Below the pieces are notes generated by a model. That model was given only the letters and a program-made list of their open reading frames with translations. It ran no database searches and was not told the origin of the DNA. Below, in pieces: positions 18,819 to 27,878 of a DNA stretch of 64,000 nt; positions within the stretch are counted from its first letter, which is position 1, and each line of letters starts with the position of its first letter. The DNA comes from Porphyromonas pasteri (GTDB lineage Bacteria > Bacteroidota > Bacteroidia > Bacteroidales > Porphyromonadaceae). The translations under genes and the position numbers were made by a program. Where the stretch lies: contig NZ_BMPU01000002.1 in the NCBI RefSeq assembly GCF_014647755.1, forward strand, positions 1 through 64,000, in the 5' to 3' direction.

Positions 18819-19904
18819 ATGAATCATCCTAATATGGAGCATATTATCAGCAAGTTCATCTCCACTGCTGAGATCGGGGAGATGAAGCCTTTTGGCAATG
18901 GCCATATCAACGACACCTACGTAGTCTCTGACCGTGAAGGGACACCACGCTGGATCCTGCAGCGTGTGAACCACCTCGTCTTCCCCCGCATCGAAGTCCT
19001 GCAGCGCAATGTCGCTATCGTATCCGACACGATGCGTGAGCGCCTCGAAGCCGAAGGTGATCCCGAAGCAGAGCGTAAGTACCTCTACTTCTACCCCAAC
19101 CTCGAGGAGCCCGAGAAGAACTACTACCACGACGGGGAGAACTACTGGCGCGTCTGCCGCTTCATCCCCGAGAGCATGAGCATGAGCGAGCTCACCCCCA
19201 AGGCCGCCCGCTATGCTGGTGCCGCCTTCGGTCAGTTCGAAGAAATCCTCTCCGTCATCCCCGAGGGTCGTCTTGGTGAGACCATTGAGAACTTCCACAG
19301 CATGCCCTTCCGCCTGCAGCAGCTCCGCGACGCTATCGCTCAGGATGCCGCTGGCCGCGTCGCCGAAGTGCAGGACATCCTCGCTGAGATCGACCGCCGT
19401 GCTGACTCGATGCTCCTCCAGGAGAAGCTCTACGCTGAGGGCAAGCTCCCCAAGCGCACCATCCACTGCGACACGAAGGTCGACAACGTCCTCTTCGATA
19501 AGTCGGGTGCTGTACTCTGCGTCGTCGACTGGGATACCGTCATGCCAGGCTTCATCCTCAGCGACGTGGGTGACTTCATCCGTACGGGCGTGAACTTCGC
19601 TCCCGAAGATGAAGCAGACCTCTCGAAGATCGGCGTGAACATGGAGATATACAAGGCCTTCGTCGAGGGCTACCTCTCCACAGCGGGTAAGTTCCTCACG
19701 CCCACCGAGCGTAGCCTCATCGCCTACGGTGGTCGCCTGATGACCTATATGCAGACGGTGCGCTTCCTCGTCGACTACCTCAACGGAGACACCTACTTCA
19801 AGATCCACTCTCCCAAGCACAACCTCCAGCGCACACGCGCTCAGCTCCGCTACCTCGAGTGCCTCGAGGAGAAGGCAGCCGAGATGGAGGCCCTGCTGCA
19901 GTAA
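18819..19904 (+). CDS. APH-fold phosphotransferase (NahK-like sugar kinase candidate)
   Basis: The 361-residue protein has the aminoglycoside-phosphotransferase fold. FGNGHINDTYVV (about 25-36) is the nucleotide loop, HCDTKVDN (from about 213) is the catalytic loop and VVDWDTVMPG the metal-binding motif. The sequence style is close to N-acetylhexosamine 1-kinases (NahK), which phosphorylate GlcNAc or GalNAc at C1, but substrate is inferred only. It is cytoplasmic. An in-frame ATG at 18834 (MEHIISKF) may be the true start because the -7 box is very close. It is transcribed alone, with a terminator after it. Confidence 0.8.
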   Translation: MNHPNMEHIISKFISTAEIGEMKPFGNGHINDTYVVSDREGTPRWILQRVNHLVFPRIEVLQRNVAIVSDTMRERLEAEGDPEAERKYLYFYPNLEEPEKNYYHDGENYWRVCRFIPESMSMSELTPKAARYAGAAFGQFEEILSVIPEGRLGETIENFHSMPFRLQQLRDAIAQDAAGRVAEVQDILAEIDRRADSMLLQEKLYAEGKLPKRTIHCDTKVDNVLFDKSGAVLCVVDWDTVMPGFILSDVGDFIRTGVNFAPEDEADLSKIGVNMEIYKAFVEGYLSTAGKFLTPTERSLIAYGGRLMTYMQTVRFLVDYLNGDTYFKIHSPKHNLQRTRAQLRYLECLEEKAAEMEALLQ

Positions 19905-19934
19905 GCCCCCCCCTATATATTATAATGTATAGAG

Positions 19935-19980
19935 CCACCCAGAGCCCCGCACTCCCAGCGAGCTGCAGGGCTCTGGGTGG
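19935..19980 (+). terminator. Terminator of the APH-fold kinase
   Basis: A 13-base stem (19935-19947 with 19968-19980) with a 20-base loop follows an AT-rich stretch. Confidence 0.7.
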
Positions 19981-19991
19981 GGCGTGTCAGG

Positions 19992-20014
19992 TTGCATGAA
20001 AAGTCGTATCTTTG
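19992..20014 (+). promoter_or_regulatory. Promoter of TPR-ribH unit
   Basis: The -7 box is TATCTTTG (20007-20014), with TTG exactly 12 bases upstream (19992-19994). Confidence 0.68.
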
Positions 20015-20061
20015 CCCCACTGATATAGCGGAATAACCAACAACAAATAAGATAAATACGT

Positions 20062-20751
20062 ATGTCACATCACGAGCTCCCAGAGCACGACGCCCTCGAC
20101 ACCATCGATGAGAAGGTACTGAAGGGTGAACTCTTCTTCGAGCGCCACGGCAAGAAGATCATCATCGCAGTAGCGGCTGTCGTCATCGTCGCTCTCGGCA
20201 TCTTCGCTTACCACCGCTTCGTCCAAGTCCCTAAGGCTGAGAAGGCTACCGCACAGATGTTCGTAGCTGAAGACAGCTTCATCGCTGGGCAGGACAGCCT
20301 CGCCCTCAAGGGTCAGGGTGCTGGTGCGCCAGGCTTCGAAGCTATCGCCAAGAACTTCTCCGGTACGGACGCAGCGAACCTCGCTCACGCCTATAGCGGT
20401 ATCTGCCTCTATGACCAGGGTAAGTATCAGGAAGCACTGGCTGAGCTGAAGAAGTTCTCCGCTGATGAGACCGTCGTCGCTCCCTCGGTACAGCGCATGA
20501 TCGGTGACTGCCTCGTACAGCTCGGCAAGCTCGAAGAAGCTGTCAAGAGCTACGAAGCTGCTGCTAAGGCTGCTTCCAGCGATGCGATCTCTCCCAGCTG
20601 CCTCATCAAGGCTGGTCACGTCTACGAGAAGCTCGGCAAGTACGACAAGGCTATCGCCCTCTACAACGAGGTCAAGACGAAGTACTACACCACCCCCGAA
20701 GCAGAAAGCGTAGAGGCTGACCTCCTGCGTGCTCAGGCTCAGGGCAAGTAG
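20062..20751 (+). CDS. Membrane-anchored TPR protein
   Basis: The 229-residue protein has a short cytoplasmic N-terminus, one membrane helix (about residues 33-53, IIIAVAAVVIVALGIFAYH) and tetratricopeptide repeats from about 100 (YSGICLYDQGKYQEAL, CLVQLGKLEEAVKSYEAA, YEKLGKYDKAIALYNE). It resembles YfgM-like periplasmic TPR proteins, which mediate protein contacts. It lies 18 bases ahead of ribH and is probably cotranscribed, an arrangement common in Bacteroidales. No enzymatic role is expected. Confidence 0.8.
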   Translation: MSHHELPEHDALDTIDEKVLKGELFFERHGKKIIIAVAAVVIVALGIFAYHRFVQVPKAEKATAQMFVAEDSFIAGQDSLALKGQGAGAPGFEAIAKNFSGTDAANLAHAYSGICLYDQGKYQEALAELKKFSADETVVAPSVQRMIGDCLVQLGKLEEAVKSYEAAAKAASSDAISPSCLIKAGHVYEKLGKYDKAIALYNEVKTKYYTTPEAESVEADLLRAQAQGK

Positions 20752-20769
20752 TCCGCTCGCACATAGACT

Positions 20770-21270
20770 ATGTCTACGATAGACCATATCCAATCCCTCC
20801 ACTACAGCCCCGTCCCCTCTGGGGAAGGGCTACACATCGGCATCGCTGTAGCGGAGTGGAACAACAACATCACTGAACCCCTGCTCGAGGGCGCTCTCGA
20901 AGTGCTCCGCAAGCAAGAGGTAAAGAAGATCACGGTCTTCCGTGTACCAGGGGCCTTCGAGCTCGTCAACGCTTCGGCTCGCTTGCTGAACGACGGTGTG
21001 GATGCCGTCATCGCTATCGGCTGTGTCGTCCGTGGGGATACCCCTCACTTCGACTACATCTGTCAGGGTGTGACCTTCGGCATATCCCAGCTGAACATGA
21101 CTATCACTGGCTTCCGCACGACTCCTGCACCCGTCATCTTCGGCGTCCTGACGACCGAAACGATGGAGCAGGCTGAGGAGCGAGCAGGCGGTCGCTTGGG
21201 CAACAAGGGAGCCGAAGCAGCGGAGACCGCACTGAAGATGTGCCGTCCCATTTGCACAGTTCAGAAATAG
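20770..21270 (+). CDS. ribH: 6,7-dimethyl-8-ribityllumazine synthase
   Basis: The 166-residue enzyme joins the ribityl pyrimidine and dihydroxybutanone phosphate in riboflavin synthesis. Motifs are [23 protein letters not shown] (catalytic His) and [15 protein letters not shown]. It would form a pentamer or capsid-like shell in the cytoplasm. It follows the TPR gene by 18 bases. The tRNA promoter -33 box lies inside its last codons. Confidence 0.96.
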   Translation: MSTIDHIQSLHYSPVPSGEGLHIGIAVAEWNNNITEPLLEGALEVLRKQEVKKITVFRVPGAFELVNASARLLNDGVDAVIAIGCVVRGDTPHFDYICQGVTFGISQLNMTITGFRTTPAPVIFGVLTTETMEQAEERAGGRLGNKGAEAAETALKMCRPICTVQK

Positions 21271-21282
21271 TTTGTACCTTTG
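21251..21282 (+). promoter_or_regulatory. Promoter of tRNA-Tyr/tRNA-Gly
   Basis: TTTG (21251-21254), 20 bases, then TACCTTTG (21275-21282). The upstream box lies within the end of ribH. Confidence 0.8.
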
Positions 21283-21301
21283 CACTGCAAAGAACAGGTA
21301 A

Positions 21302-21384
21302 GGGCAGTTACCAGAGTGGCCAAATGGGGCTGACTGTAACTCAGCTGGCTTACGCCTTCGGTGGTTCGAATCCATCACTGCCCA
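21302..21384 (+). tRNA. tRNA-Tyr (GTA)
   Basis: The acceptor arms GGGCAGT and ACTGCCC pair, with discriminator A at 21384. The anticodon loop CTGTAAC carries GTA. A long variable arm (class II) is expected for bacterial tRNA-Tyr. CCA is not encoded. Confidence 0.95.
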
Positions 21385-21405
21385 CTCCTTTCCGTCATCA
21401 GGAAT

Positions 21406-21478
21406 GCGGAAGTAGCTCAGTTGATAGAGCATTAGCCTTCCAAGCTAAGGGTCGCGGGTTTGAGCCCCGTCTTCCGCT
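21406..21478 (+). tRNA. tRNA-Gly (TCC)
   Basis: The acceptor arms GCGGAAG and CTTCCGC pair, with discriminator T. The anticodon stem TTAGC/GCTAA closes the loop CTTCCAA with anticodon TCC. It lies 21 bases after tRNA-Tyr and shares its promoter. CCA is not encoded. Confidence 0.95.
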
Positions 21479-21490
21479 CTACGCTGACTA

Positions 21491-21537
21491 AGCAAGCTAT
21501 AAGATGCGCGTCTCTCTGAGATGCGCATCTTGCTTTT
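21491..21537 (+). terminator. Terminator of tRNA-Tyr/Gly transcript
   Basis: AAGATGCGC (21501-21509) pairs with GCGCATCTT (21523-21531), extended by AGCAAG and CTTGCT, then TTTTTAT. Confidence 0.88.
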
Positions 21538-21622
21538 TATACCGCCCCGAGCACAGGACTCGGCGCCACAGGCTTGTGTATGTGAGAGGAATTTAGTTAC
21601 TTTGCAAGCGCAAACCACACAG

Positions 21623-21693
21623 GGTTCCTTGGCCGAGTGGTTAGGCACCGGTCTGCAAAACCGTTTACGGCGGTTCGATTCCGCCAGGAACCT
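21623..21693 (+). tRNA. tRNA-Cys (GCA)
   Basis: The acceptor arms GGTTCCT and AGGAACC pair, with discriminator T, as usual for Cys. The anticodon loop CTGCAAA carries GCA. A -7-like TTACTTTG (21597-21604) with TTG 20 bases upstream may give it its own promoter. Confidence 0.95.
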
Positions 21694-21700
21694 CAGAAGT

Positions 21701-21740
21701 AGAGCTCCGCTATCCGACAGGATGGCGGAGCTCTCTGCTT
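21701..21740 (+). terminator. Terminator of tRNA-Cys
   Basis: AGAGCTCCGC (21701-21710) pairs with GCGGAGCTCT (21725-21734), then CTGCTTTTA. Confidence 0.87.
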
Positions 21741-21783
21741 TTAGCCGCAGGGCATACGGGCGGTGGGGTCGGGGCTTTTTGCT

Positions 21784-21791
21784 TATCTTTG
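21784..21791 (+). promoter_or_regulatory. Promoter -7 box of GH2 beta-galactosidase
   Basis: TATCTTTG lies about 80 bases before the ATG at 21871 and follows a CTTTTTGC tract. Confidence 0.6.
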
Positions 21792-21870
21792 ACTTTTGAG
21801 ATCGTGCCCACTCTGGGCGCATCTTCTCTCCATGTACATTATTATATAGAAATACAGATACTCATCTCAC

Positions 21871-24372
21871 ATGAAGCGACTATCCGCATGTACCCTTGCG
21901 CTATGTGCCGCCCTCAGCCACCAGCTACAGGCCCAGCGCTCTGAGCTCCTCCTCGAGAAGGGGTGGCGCTTCACCCGCCAGGACCAGGCTTCCTTCTCCA
22001 CCCCCGACTACAACGACAGCAAGTGGAGCCGTGTCACCGTCCCCCACGACTGGGCGATCTACGGGCCCTTTAGCTTTGAGAACGACAAGCAGCATCTGGC
22101 TATCGCACAGGATGGTCAGAAGGAAGCTATGGAGCATGCTGGTCGTACCGGTGGCCTTCCCTTCGTAGGGGTTGGCTGGTACCGCCGCAGCTTGGACATC
22201 CCTCAAGACCTCGGTGACCGCCGTGTCTTCCTCCGCTTCGATGGCGCGATGAGCCACGCCCGCGTCTACGTCAACGGCAAGGAGGTCGGCTACTGGCCCT
22301 ATGGCTACAACACGTTTGCCTTCGACATCACCCCATACGTTCGTCCCGGCGCAAGCAACACGCTTGCTGTCCGCCTGGAGAACAAGCACGAGAGCAGCCG
22401 CTGGTACCCTGGCGCAGGGCTCTACCGCAACGTGCACCTCACCATCACCTCCCCCGTCTACGTCCCTCTCTGGGGCACACAGATCCAGACCCCCACAGCC
22501 AAGGCAAGCCACGCCTATGTGGATGTCCGTACACGCATCGCAGGGATGAGCTCGCTCGCTGGCCGTCCTCTGCAGGTGACGACCCAGCTCCTCTCCCCTG
22601 CTGGCAAGGTCGTCGCACAGTGCGAAGAGGAGATCCAGAGCTCTAGTGCTGAACACCTCTGCCATACGGGCTTCGAGCTCCAGAGCCCCCAGCTCTGGGA
22701 CATCGACCAGCCTCACCTCTACAAGTATGTCGTCGAGCTAAGCGATGGCGGACGTGTACTCGACCGCGATACCACGACCTTCGGTATCCGCTCCATCGAG
22801 CTGAAGGCGGGCGAAGGCTTCTTCCTCAACGGCCGTAAGCTGAAGTTCCAAGGCGCTTGCCTCCACCACGACCTTGGCCCTCTCGGTGCCGCTGTCAACG
22901 AGGCTGCTATGCGCCGCCAGATCCGCCAGATGCAGGACATGGGCGTCAATGCCATCCGCACCTCACACAACATGCCCGCACCTGAGTTCGTCCGTCTCTG
23001 CGACGAGATGGGTATGCCTCTGATGGCCGAGAGCTTCGACTCATGGGCCCAGCCCAAGGTGCCCAACGGCTACAACCTGGACTTCAACGAGTGGCATGAG
23101 CGTGACCTCACGAACCTCATCCACCAGTTCCGCAACAGCCCCTCGGTCATCATGTGGAGCATCGGGAACGAAGTCCCCGAGCAGCCCAGCCTCGAAGGTG
23201 CTAAGCTCGCCTACCGCCTGCAGGAGATCTGCCACCGCGAAGACCCCACGCGCCCCGTCACCAACGGCATGGACAATCCCCTCGGCGTGCTGAAGAGCGG
23301 TATGGCTGGTACCCTTGATATCCCGGGCTTCAACTACCGTCCCTTCCTCTACGACACCGCACACAAGGTCCTGCCGCAGGGCTTCCTCCTCGGCTCCGAG
23401 ACCTGCTCCACGGTGAGCTCGCGCGGTGTGTATAAGTTCCCCGTCGTACGCAAGAGCATGGCGAAGTACCCCGACCATCAGTCTTCGGGCTACGACGTCG
23501 AGCACTGCGGCTGGAGCAACCTCCCCGAGGATGACTTCATCCGTCAGGATGACCTCAGCTGGAGCATGGGCGAATTCATCTGGACGGGTATCGATTACCT
23601 CGGTGAGCCTACCCCCTACTACAGCGAATGGCCCAGCCACTCCTCGCTCTTCGGTGCTATCGACCTGGCAGGTATCCCCAAGGATCGCTTCTATCTCTAC
23701 CGCAGCCACTGGAACAAGGACGCTGAGACGCTTCACATCCTCCCCCACTGGACGTGGCCTGGGCGCGAAGGCCAGGTAACCCCCATCTTCGTGTACACCA
23801 ACCACCCCGAGGCTGAGCTCTTCATCAACGGCAAGAGCCAGGGTCGCCAGAAGAAGGATACCAGCATCACCATCGACGCTACGGAGAACAAGGAGAGCCA
23901 AGAGGCCTTCACCCGCCAGAAGCGCTACCGCCTGATGTGGATGGACACGAAATACGAGCCAGGTGAAGTCAAGGTCGTTGCCTACGACAAGTCTGGTAAG
24001 GCTGTCGCCGAGCAGGTCGTCCGCACCGCTGGTCGTCCCCATCACCTTGAGCTCATCGCTGACCGCACGAGCATCACTGCCGACGGCAAGGATATCGCCT
24101 TCGTCACGGTACGTGTCGTAGACAAGGACGGCAACCTCATCCCTGATGACGCACGCCTCCTGCAGTTCAAGGTCACGGGCGCAGGCTCCTTCCGCGCTGC
24201 GGCGTCGGGCAATCCCGCCTCACTCGATGCCTTCCACCTGCCCCAGCACCACGCCTTCAGTGGTCAGCTCGTAGCCCTCGTACAGAGCGGTGAGAAGGCT
24301 GGCGAAGCTATCCTCTCCGTCTCAGCGAAGGGTCTGCCCACGGCTAAGATCCGCATCCAAGTCACGAAGTAG
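21871..24372 (+). CDS. Secreted GH2 beta-galactosidase
   Basis: The 833-residue protein has a signal peptide (cleaved near LQAQ) and the GH2 order: sugar-binding domain (about 30-190), Ig-like domain, TIM barrel (about 310-610), a DUF4982-like domain (VYTNHPEAELFINGKSQG) and a C-terminal Ig-like domain (ADRTSITADGKDIAFVTV). The acid/base is Glu434 in SIGNEVPEQ and the nucleophile is Glu510 in GSETCS. It probably removes beta-galactose from host glycans in the periplasm or at the surface. The methyltransferase gene follows after 9 bases, with no obvious functional link. Confidence 0.92.
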   Translation: MKRLSACTLALCAALSHQLQAQRSELLLEKGWRFTRQDQASFSTPDYNDSKWSRVTVPHDWAIYGPFSFENDKQHLAIAQDGQKEAMEHAGRTGGLPFVGVGWYRRSLDIPQDLGDRRVFLRFDGAMSHARVYVNGKEVGYWPYGYNTFAFDITPYVRPGASNTLAVRLENKHESSRWYPGAGLYRNVHLTITSPVYVPLWGTQIQTPTAKASHAYVDVRTRIAGMSSLAGRPLQVTTQLLSPAGKVVAQCEEEIQSSSAEHLCHTGFELQSPQLWDIDQPHLYKYVVELSDGGRVLDRDTTTFGIRSIELKAGEGFFLNGRKLKFQGACLHHDLGPLGAAVNEAAMRRQIRQMQDMGVNAIRTSHNMPAPEFVRLCDEMGMPLMAESFDSWAQPKVPNGYNLDFNEWHERDLTNLIHQFRNSPSVIMWSIGNEVPEQPSLEGAKLAYRLQEICHREDPTRPVTNGMDNPLGVLKSGMAGTLDIPGFNYRPFLYDTAHKVLPQGFLLGSETCSTVSSRGVYKFPVVRKSMAKYPDHQSSGYDVEHCGWSNLPEDDFIRQDDLSWSMGEFIWTGIDYLGEPTPYYSEWPSHSSLFGAIDLAGIPKDRFYLYRSHWNKDAETLHILPHWTWPGREGQVTPIFVYTNHPEAELFINGKSQGRQKKDTSITIDATENKESQEAFTRQKRYRLMWMDTKYEPGEVKVVAYDKSGKAVAEQVVRTAGRPHHLELIADRTSITADGKDIAFVTVRVVDKDGNLIPDDARLLQFKVTGAGSFRAAASGNPASLDAFHLPQHHAFSGQLVALVQSGEKAGEAILSVSAKGLPTAKIRIQVTK

Positions 24373-24381
24373 CCACCCGTC

Positions 24382-25641
24382 GTGTCGCTACAGCTCGACT
24401 TCATACACCATATCCTCTCGCTGCAGGAGACCTATCGGGGCACATCCCCCGATAGGATCCTCCTCGGCAAAGGATCACTCTCTCGCGAGGAGCGCACTGC
24501 GCTTGCCCTGCAGCTGACGGCAGAGTCAGCCCTCCGAAGGAAGCTCCCCAGCTGGCACACGGCTGGGGTTTTCCTTCCCTCATCACTGACGCTGGAGCAG
24601 TGCTCGAGCGAAGAAGCCGCCCGCTATAAGGCACGCTTCGCCACGCCTACCGACCGCCTCATCGATCTTACGGGGGGCTTCGGCGTGGACTTCTGGGCAC
24701 TCACGAGCGTCACGGGGCAAGGGGTCTACGTCGAGCGACAGGCCGATCTCGTCGCAGCAGCACGTGCGAACCTCCCTCGCCTACTCCCCGAGGCAAAGCT
24801 AAGCCTCATCCACGGCGAGTCGATCCCTCAGCTACGGGAGCTCATCACCACGCACCAGCCTACCCTCATCTACCTCGATCCCGCCCGCAGAGAGGGCGAG
24901 GACACGACGCGTAGAGTCTACGCCATCGAGGACTGCGAGCCCAGCCTACACACGCTCCTCCCCGAGCTTCACACCCTTTATCATGAGCTCTCCCTCCCCT
25001 TCCCCCGCCTTCTCGTCAAGCTCTCCCCGATGCTTGATGTGGTGCATACGCTCCGCTCGGTCGCTGGCGTGCGGGAGCTACACGTCGTCTCCGTGCGTGG
25101 CGAAGCCAAGGAGCTTCTCCTCCTCATCGACCTCGCTGAGGCTACGAGCGAAGCGAAGCCCGAGGCGGTGACCTTCGTCGCTCAAGACCTCCATCCCACA
25201 CAGCCTACACCCGCTTTCATCCTCCCCGAAGCCCTACACTACGAGGAGAGCGCCCAGCTACGCTATGCCGTGAGCCCACGCGCCTACCTCTTCGAGCCTC
25301 ACGCGGCCCTGATGAAGACGGGGCTCTACCGCAGTATCGGCGCCGTCTACGGCCTCGAAGCCCTGCACCTCAATAGCCACCTCTACACGGCAGACACGCT
25401 GCCCGAAGTGCCCTTCCCTGGGCGCGTCTTCGCTATCGAGGCGGTCTATCCCTTCGCTTCGTCCCAGCTCAAGGCACTCGGACGAGAGATCGGTGCAGCG
25501 CAGATCACCTGCCGTAACTTCCCCCTGCGCCCCGAAGCCCTGCGCGCTAAGCTCCGCATCAAGGACAGCGCTGAGCAGACCCTCTTCGGCACGACAGCCT
25601 CCGACGGTTCGCACGTACTCATCCGCTGCCGCCGCGTCTAA
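24382..25641 (+). CDS. SAM-dependent methyltransferase with THUMP-like C-terminal domain
   Basis: The 419-residue protein starts at a GTG, the only reasonable in-frame start. It has a class I methyltransferase core (LIDLTGGFGVDFWALT near 91-106, later YLDPARR) and a C-terminal region like the THUMP-like domain of Bacteroidetes proteins (PEALRAKLRIKDSAEQTLFGT). Such proteins are annotated as RNA methyltransferases, but the substrate is not established. It is probably cotranscribed with the beta-galactosidase, 9 bases upstream, and ends at a strong convergent terminator. Confidence 0.78.
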   Translation: MSLQLDFIHHILSLQETYRGTSPDRILLGKGSLSREERTALALQLTAESALRRKLPSWHTAGVFLPSSLTLEQCSSEEAARYKARFATPTDRLIDLTGGFGVDFWALTSVTGQGVYVERQADLVAAARANLPRLLPEAKLSLIHGESIPQLRELITTHQPTLIYLDPARREGEDTTRRVYAIEDCEPSLHTLLPELHTLYHELSLPFPRLLVKLSPMLDVVHTLRSVAGVRELHVVSVRGEAKELLLLIDLAEATSEAKPEAVTFVAQDLHPTQPTPAFILPEALHYEESAQLRYAVSPRAYLFEPHAALMKTGLYRSIGAVYGLEALHLNSHLYTADTLPEVPFPGRVFAIEAVYPFASSQLKALGREIGAAQITCRNFPLRPEALRAKLRIKDSAEQTLFGTTASDGSHVLIRCRRV

Positions 25642-25663
25642 GGCGCCACGACAGCACGCAAAA

Positions 25664-25712
25664 GGCCTCACGCCCCACGACTACTCCGAGGAGAGTCGTG
25701 GGGCGTGAGGCC
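25664..25712. terminator. Bidirectional terminator between methyltransferase and nagB
   Basis: A perfect 19-base stem (25664-25682 with 25694-25712) with an 11-base loop lies between converging genes, with A and T tracts outside. Confidence 0.92.
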
Positions 25713-25736
25713 GTTTGCTTAGGGGGAGCGAGAGCC

Positions 25737-26522
25737 TTAGAGGCGCTCGATATCCTTGAAGTAGTTGTACGTACCGACCTTGAGCTCGATGCAGGCAGCT
25801 TCGTCACAAACGATGATGCCCTTGGGGTGGAGCTGCAGAGCGGTGATCGTCCACATCTGGTTCACACAGCCTTCGACAGCCTGCTGCAGGGCACGAGCCT
25901 TGCCGTGACCGTTAACGAGGATCAGCACCTCACGGGCAGCCATGACGGTACCGACCCCGACGGTGAGGGCCGTCTTAGGCACCTTGTTCACGTCGCCATC
26001 GAAGAAGCGGCTGTTGGCGATGATGGTATCGGTGGTGAGGGTCTTCATACGGGTGCGTGAGGAGAGCGAAGAGCCTGGCTCATTGAAGGCGATGTGCCCG
26101 TCGGGACCAATACCGCCGAGGAAGAGGTCGATACCACCAGCGGCGAGGATCGCTTCCTCGTAGGCTGCGCACTCGGCCTCGAGGTCGGTGGCATTACCAT
26201 TGAGGATGTGTACGTTCTCCTTCTTGATGTCGATGTGGCTGAAGAAGTTCTTCCACATAAAGGTGTGGTAGCTCTCGGGATGATCCTGGGGGATACCTAC
26301 GTACTCATCCATGTTGAAGGTGACGACGTGCTCGAAGGATACACGCCCGGCCTGATGAGCAGCCACCAGGGCACGATACATGCCGAGGGGCGAGGAGCCT
26401 GTGGGCAGACCAAGTACGAAGGGCTTAGCAGCCGTAGGAGCGGCAGCATTGATCTTCTGGACTACATAGTCCGCTGCCCACTGGGAGATGCCCACATAGT
26501 CGGGCTGGATGATTAGACGCAT
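25737..26522 (-). CDS. nagB: Glucosamine-6-phosphate deaminase
   Basis: The 261-residue enzyme converts glucosamine 6-phosphate to fructose 6-phosphate and ammonia, feeding amino sugars into glycolysis. [13 protein letters not shown] is the phosphate loop; FNMDEYVGI carries the proton-acceptor Asp, and [16 protein letters not shown] the active-site loop with the catalytic His. It lies 57 bases after the flavodiiron gene, with no clear -7 box between, so cotranscription is possible. No nagA is nearby. The ROK regulator at 6676 is a speculative controller. Confidence 0.96.
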   Translation of the reverse strand: MRLIIQPDYVGISQWAADYVVQKINAAAPTAAKPFVLGLPTGSSPLGMYRALVAAHQAGRVSFEHVVTFNMDEYVGIPQDHPESYHTFMWKNFFSHIDIKKENVHILNGNATDLEAECAAYEEAILAAGGIDLFLGGIGPDGHIAFNEPGSSLSSRTRMKTLTTDTIIANSRFFDGDVNKVPKTALTVGVGTVMAAREVLILVNGHGKARALQQAVEGCVNQMWTITALQLHPKGIIVCDEAACIELKVGTYNYFKDIERL

Positions 26523-26579
26523 GCGATCTGTGTTTAGAAATTTGATGGATTGATATGCAAATTGGAATTAGGGGGGGGA

Positions 26580-27782
26580 CTAAGCCTTGAGGCGCTCGGC
26601 CATCTGCGTGCCGAGGTCCCAAGCTGCGCCGATGACGGAGGGAAGGTCCGCCATCTTCAGCTCGAAGCCCTCACCGACAGCCTCCCACTTCATCTCTTCG
26701 GCGAAGGGACGGAGGCGCTTGAGGGCTGCGGGAGCCCACGCATAGGAGCCAAAGGCCGCATAGATGCGGTCCTTGACGTCGCGGATGCGGATGAGGTTCA
26801 TGAGGTTCTCTATGGGAGAGAAGAGCTCACCGCAGTAGGTGGGGCTACCGATGATGAGGCCACGGTAGCGGAAGACATCACGCAGGATGACCGAGGGGTC
26901 GCTCTTGGTGACGTTGTGACAGACGATGGACTTCACGCCTGAGGCAGCGAGGCTCTGCGCGAGGATGTCGGCCAGCTGCTCGGTATTGCCGTACATCGAG
27001 CCGTAGAGGATGACGACCCCCTCCTCGGTCTCGTTACTCGAGAGGCGGTCGTAGAGACGGCGTGCATCAGCGAAGCCCTCACGCGTCCAGACGACGCCGT
27101 GCGAGGGGCATACATACTCGATATCGAGGCCCTGCTTGTCGATATTGGCCAGCGCCTTCTTGACGAAGGGGCCGTACTTACCGACGACGCAGGCGTAGTA
27201 GCGCACCATCTCATCGAGGTAGGACTGGCGGTCGGTGAGGTGGCTATCGAAGATATGACCACTCAGCGCACCGAAGGAGCCGAAGGCATCAGCAGAGAAG
27301 AGGAGGCGGTTGGACTGCTCATAGGTGAACATCACCTCAGGCCAGTGTACCATAGGAGCCATCAGGAAGGAGAACTCATGGCTACCGATACGCAGCGCAT
27401 CGCCACTCTTGACCTCGTGGAGGCCTGTCGTGATGCCATGGAAACCACTGAGCATATCGAAGGTCTTCTTGTTCCCCACGATCTGCATATCGGGGTAGCG
27501 CTGACGCAGGAGACCGATCGAGCCACCATGGTCAGGCTCCATGTGGTTGATGATCAGATAATCCACGGGACGGCCCTGCAGGATGAGGTCGAGCTTGTGG
27601 AAGAAGATATCCGAGTAGCAGACGTCGACCGTATCGATGAGGGTCGTCTTCTCGTCTACGATGAGATAGGCGTTGTAAGCCACGCCCGAGGGGATCGACC
27701 AGACGTTCTCAAAGCGCTCTTTCATGCGGTCGTTCACGCCGACGTAGTAGACGGAGTCAGTGATCTGAGGTACTTGGTACAT
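26580..27782 (-). CDS. Flavodiiron protein (FprA-type oxygen/NO reductase)
   Basis: The 400-residue protein joins a metallo-beta-lactamase-like diiron domain (HMEPDHGG at about 80-87, plus later His and Asp ligands) to a flavodoxin domain from about residue 252 (ILYGSMYGNTEQLADIL), which binds FMN. Such cytoplasmic enzymes reduce O2 to water or NO to N2O and protect anaerobes. No rubredoxin domain is fused, so an external donor is needed. It precedes nagB on the minus strand and follows the lgt terminator. Confidence 0.92.
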   Translation of the reverse strand: MYQVPQITDSVYYVGVNDRMKERFENVWSIPSGVAYNAYLIVDEKTTLIDTVDVCYSDIFFHKLDLILQGRPVDYLIINHMEPDHGGSIGLLRQRYPDMQIVGNKKTFDMLSGFHGITTGLHEVKSGDALRIGSHEFSFLMAPMVHWPEVMFTYEQSNRLLFSADAFGSFGALSGHIFDSHLTDRQSYLDEMVRYYACVVGKYGPFVKKALANIDKQGLDIEYVCPSHGVVWTREGFADARRLYDRLSSNETEEGVVILYGSMYGNTEQLADILAQSLAASGVKSIVCHNVTKSDPSVILRDVFRYRGLIIGSPTYCGELFSPIENLMNLIRIRDVKDRIYAAFGSYAWAPAALKRLRPFAEEMKWEAVGEGFELKMADLPSVIGAAWDLGTQMAERLKA

Positions 27783-27832
27783 AGTCCGTAGTGTAGTGAT
27801 AGGGTGTAGTAGTATGGATAAGACAAGGAAGG

Positions 27833-27869
27833 GGCGCTCCCCCGCAGTCGTCAGGACTCGGGGAGCGCC
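27833..27869 (-). terminator. Terminator after lgt
   Basis: GGCGCTCCCC (27833-27842) pairs with GGGGAGCGCC (27860-27869), directly past the lgt stop. Confidence 0.78.
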
Positions 27870-27878
27870 TCTATGTTG

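Noticed and set aside
21445-21822. 125-codon minus-strand frame in the tRNA region
   Set aside because: It covers the tRNA-Gly end, two terminators and tRNA-Cys in reverse, so it is not coding.
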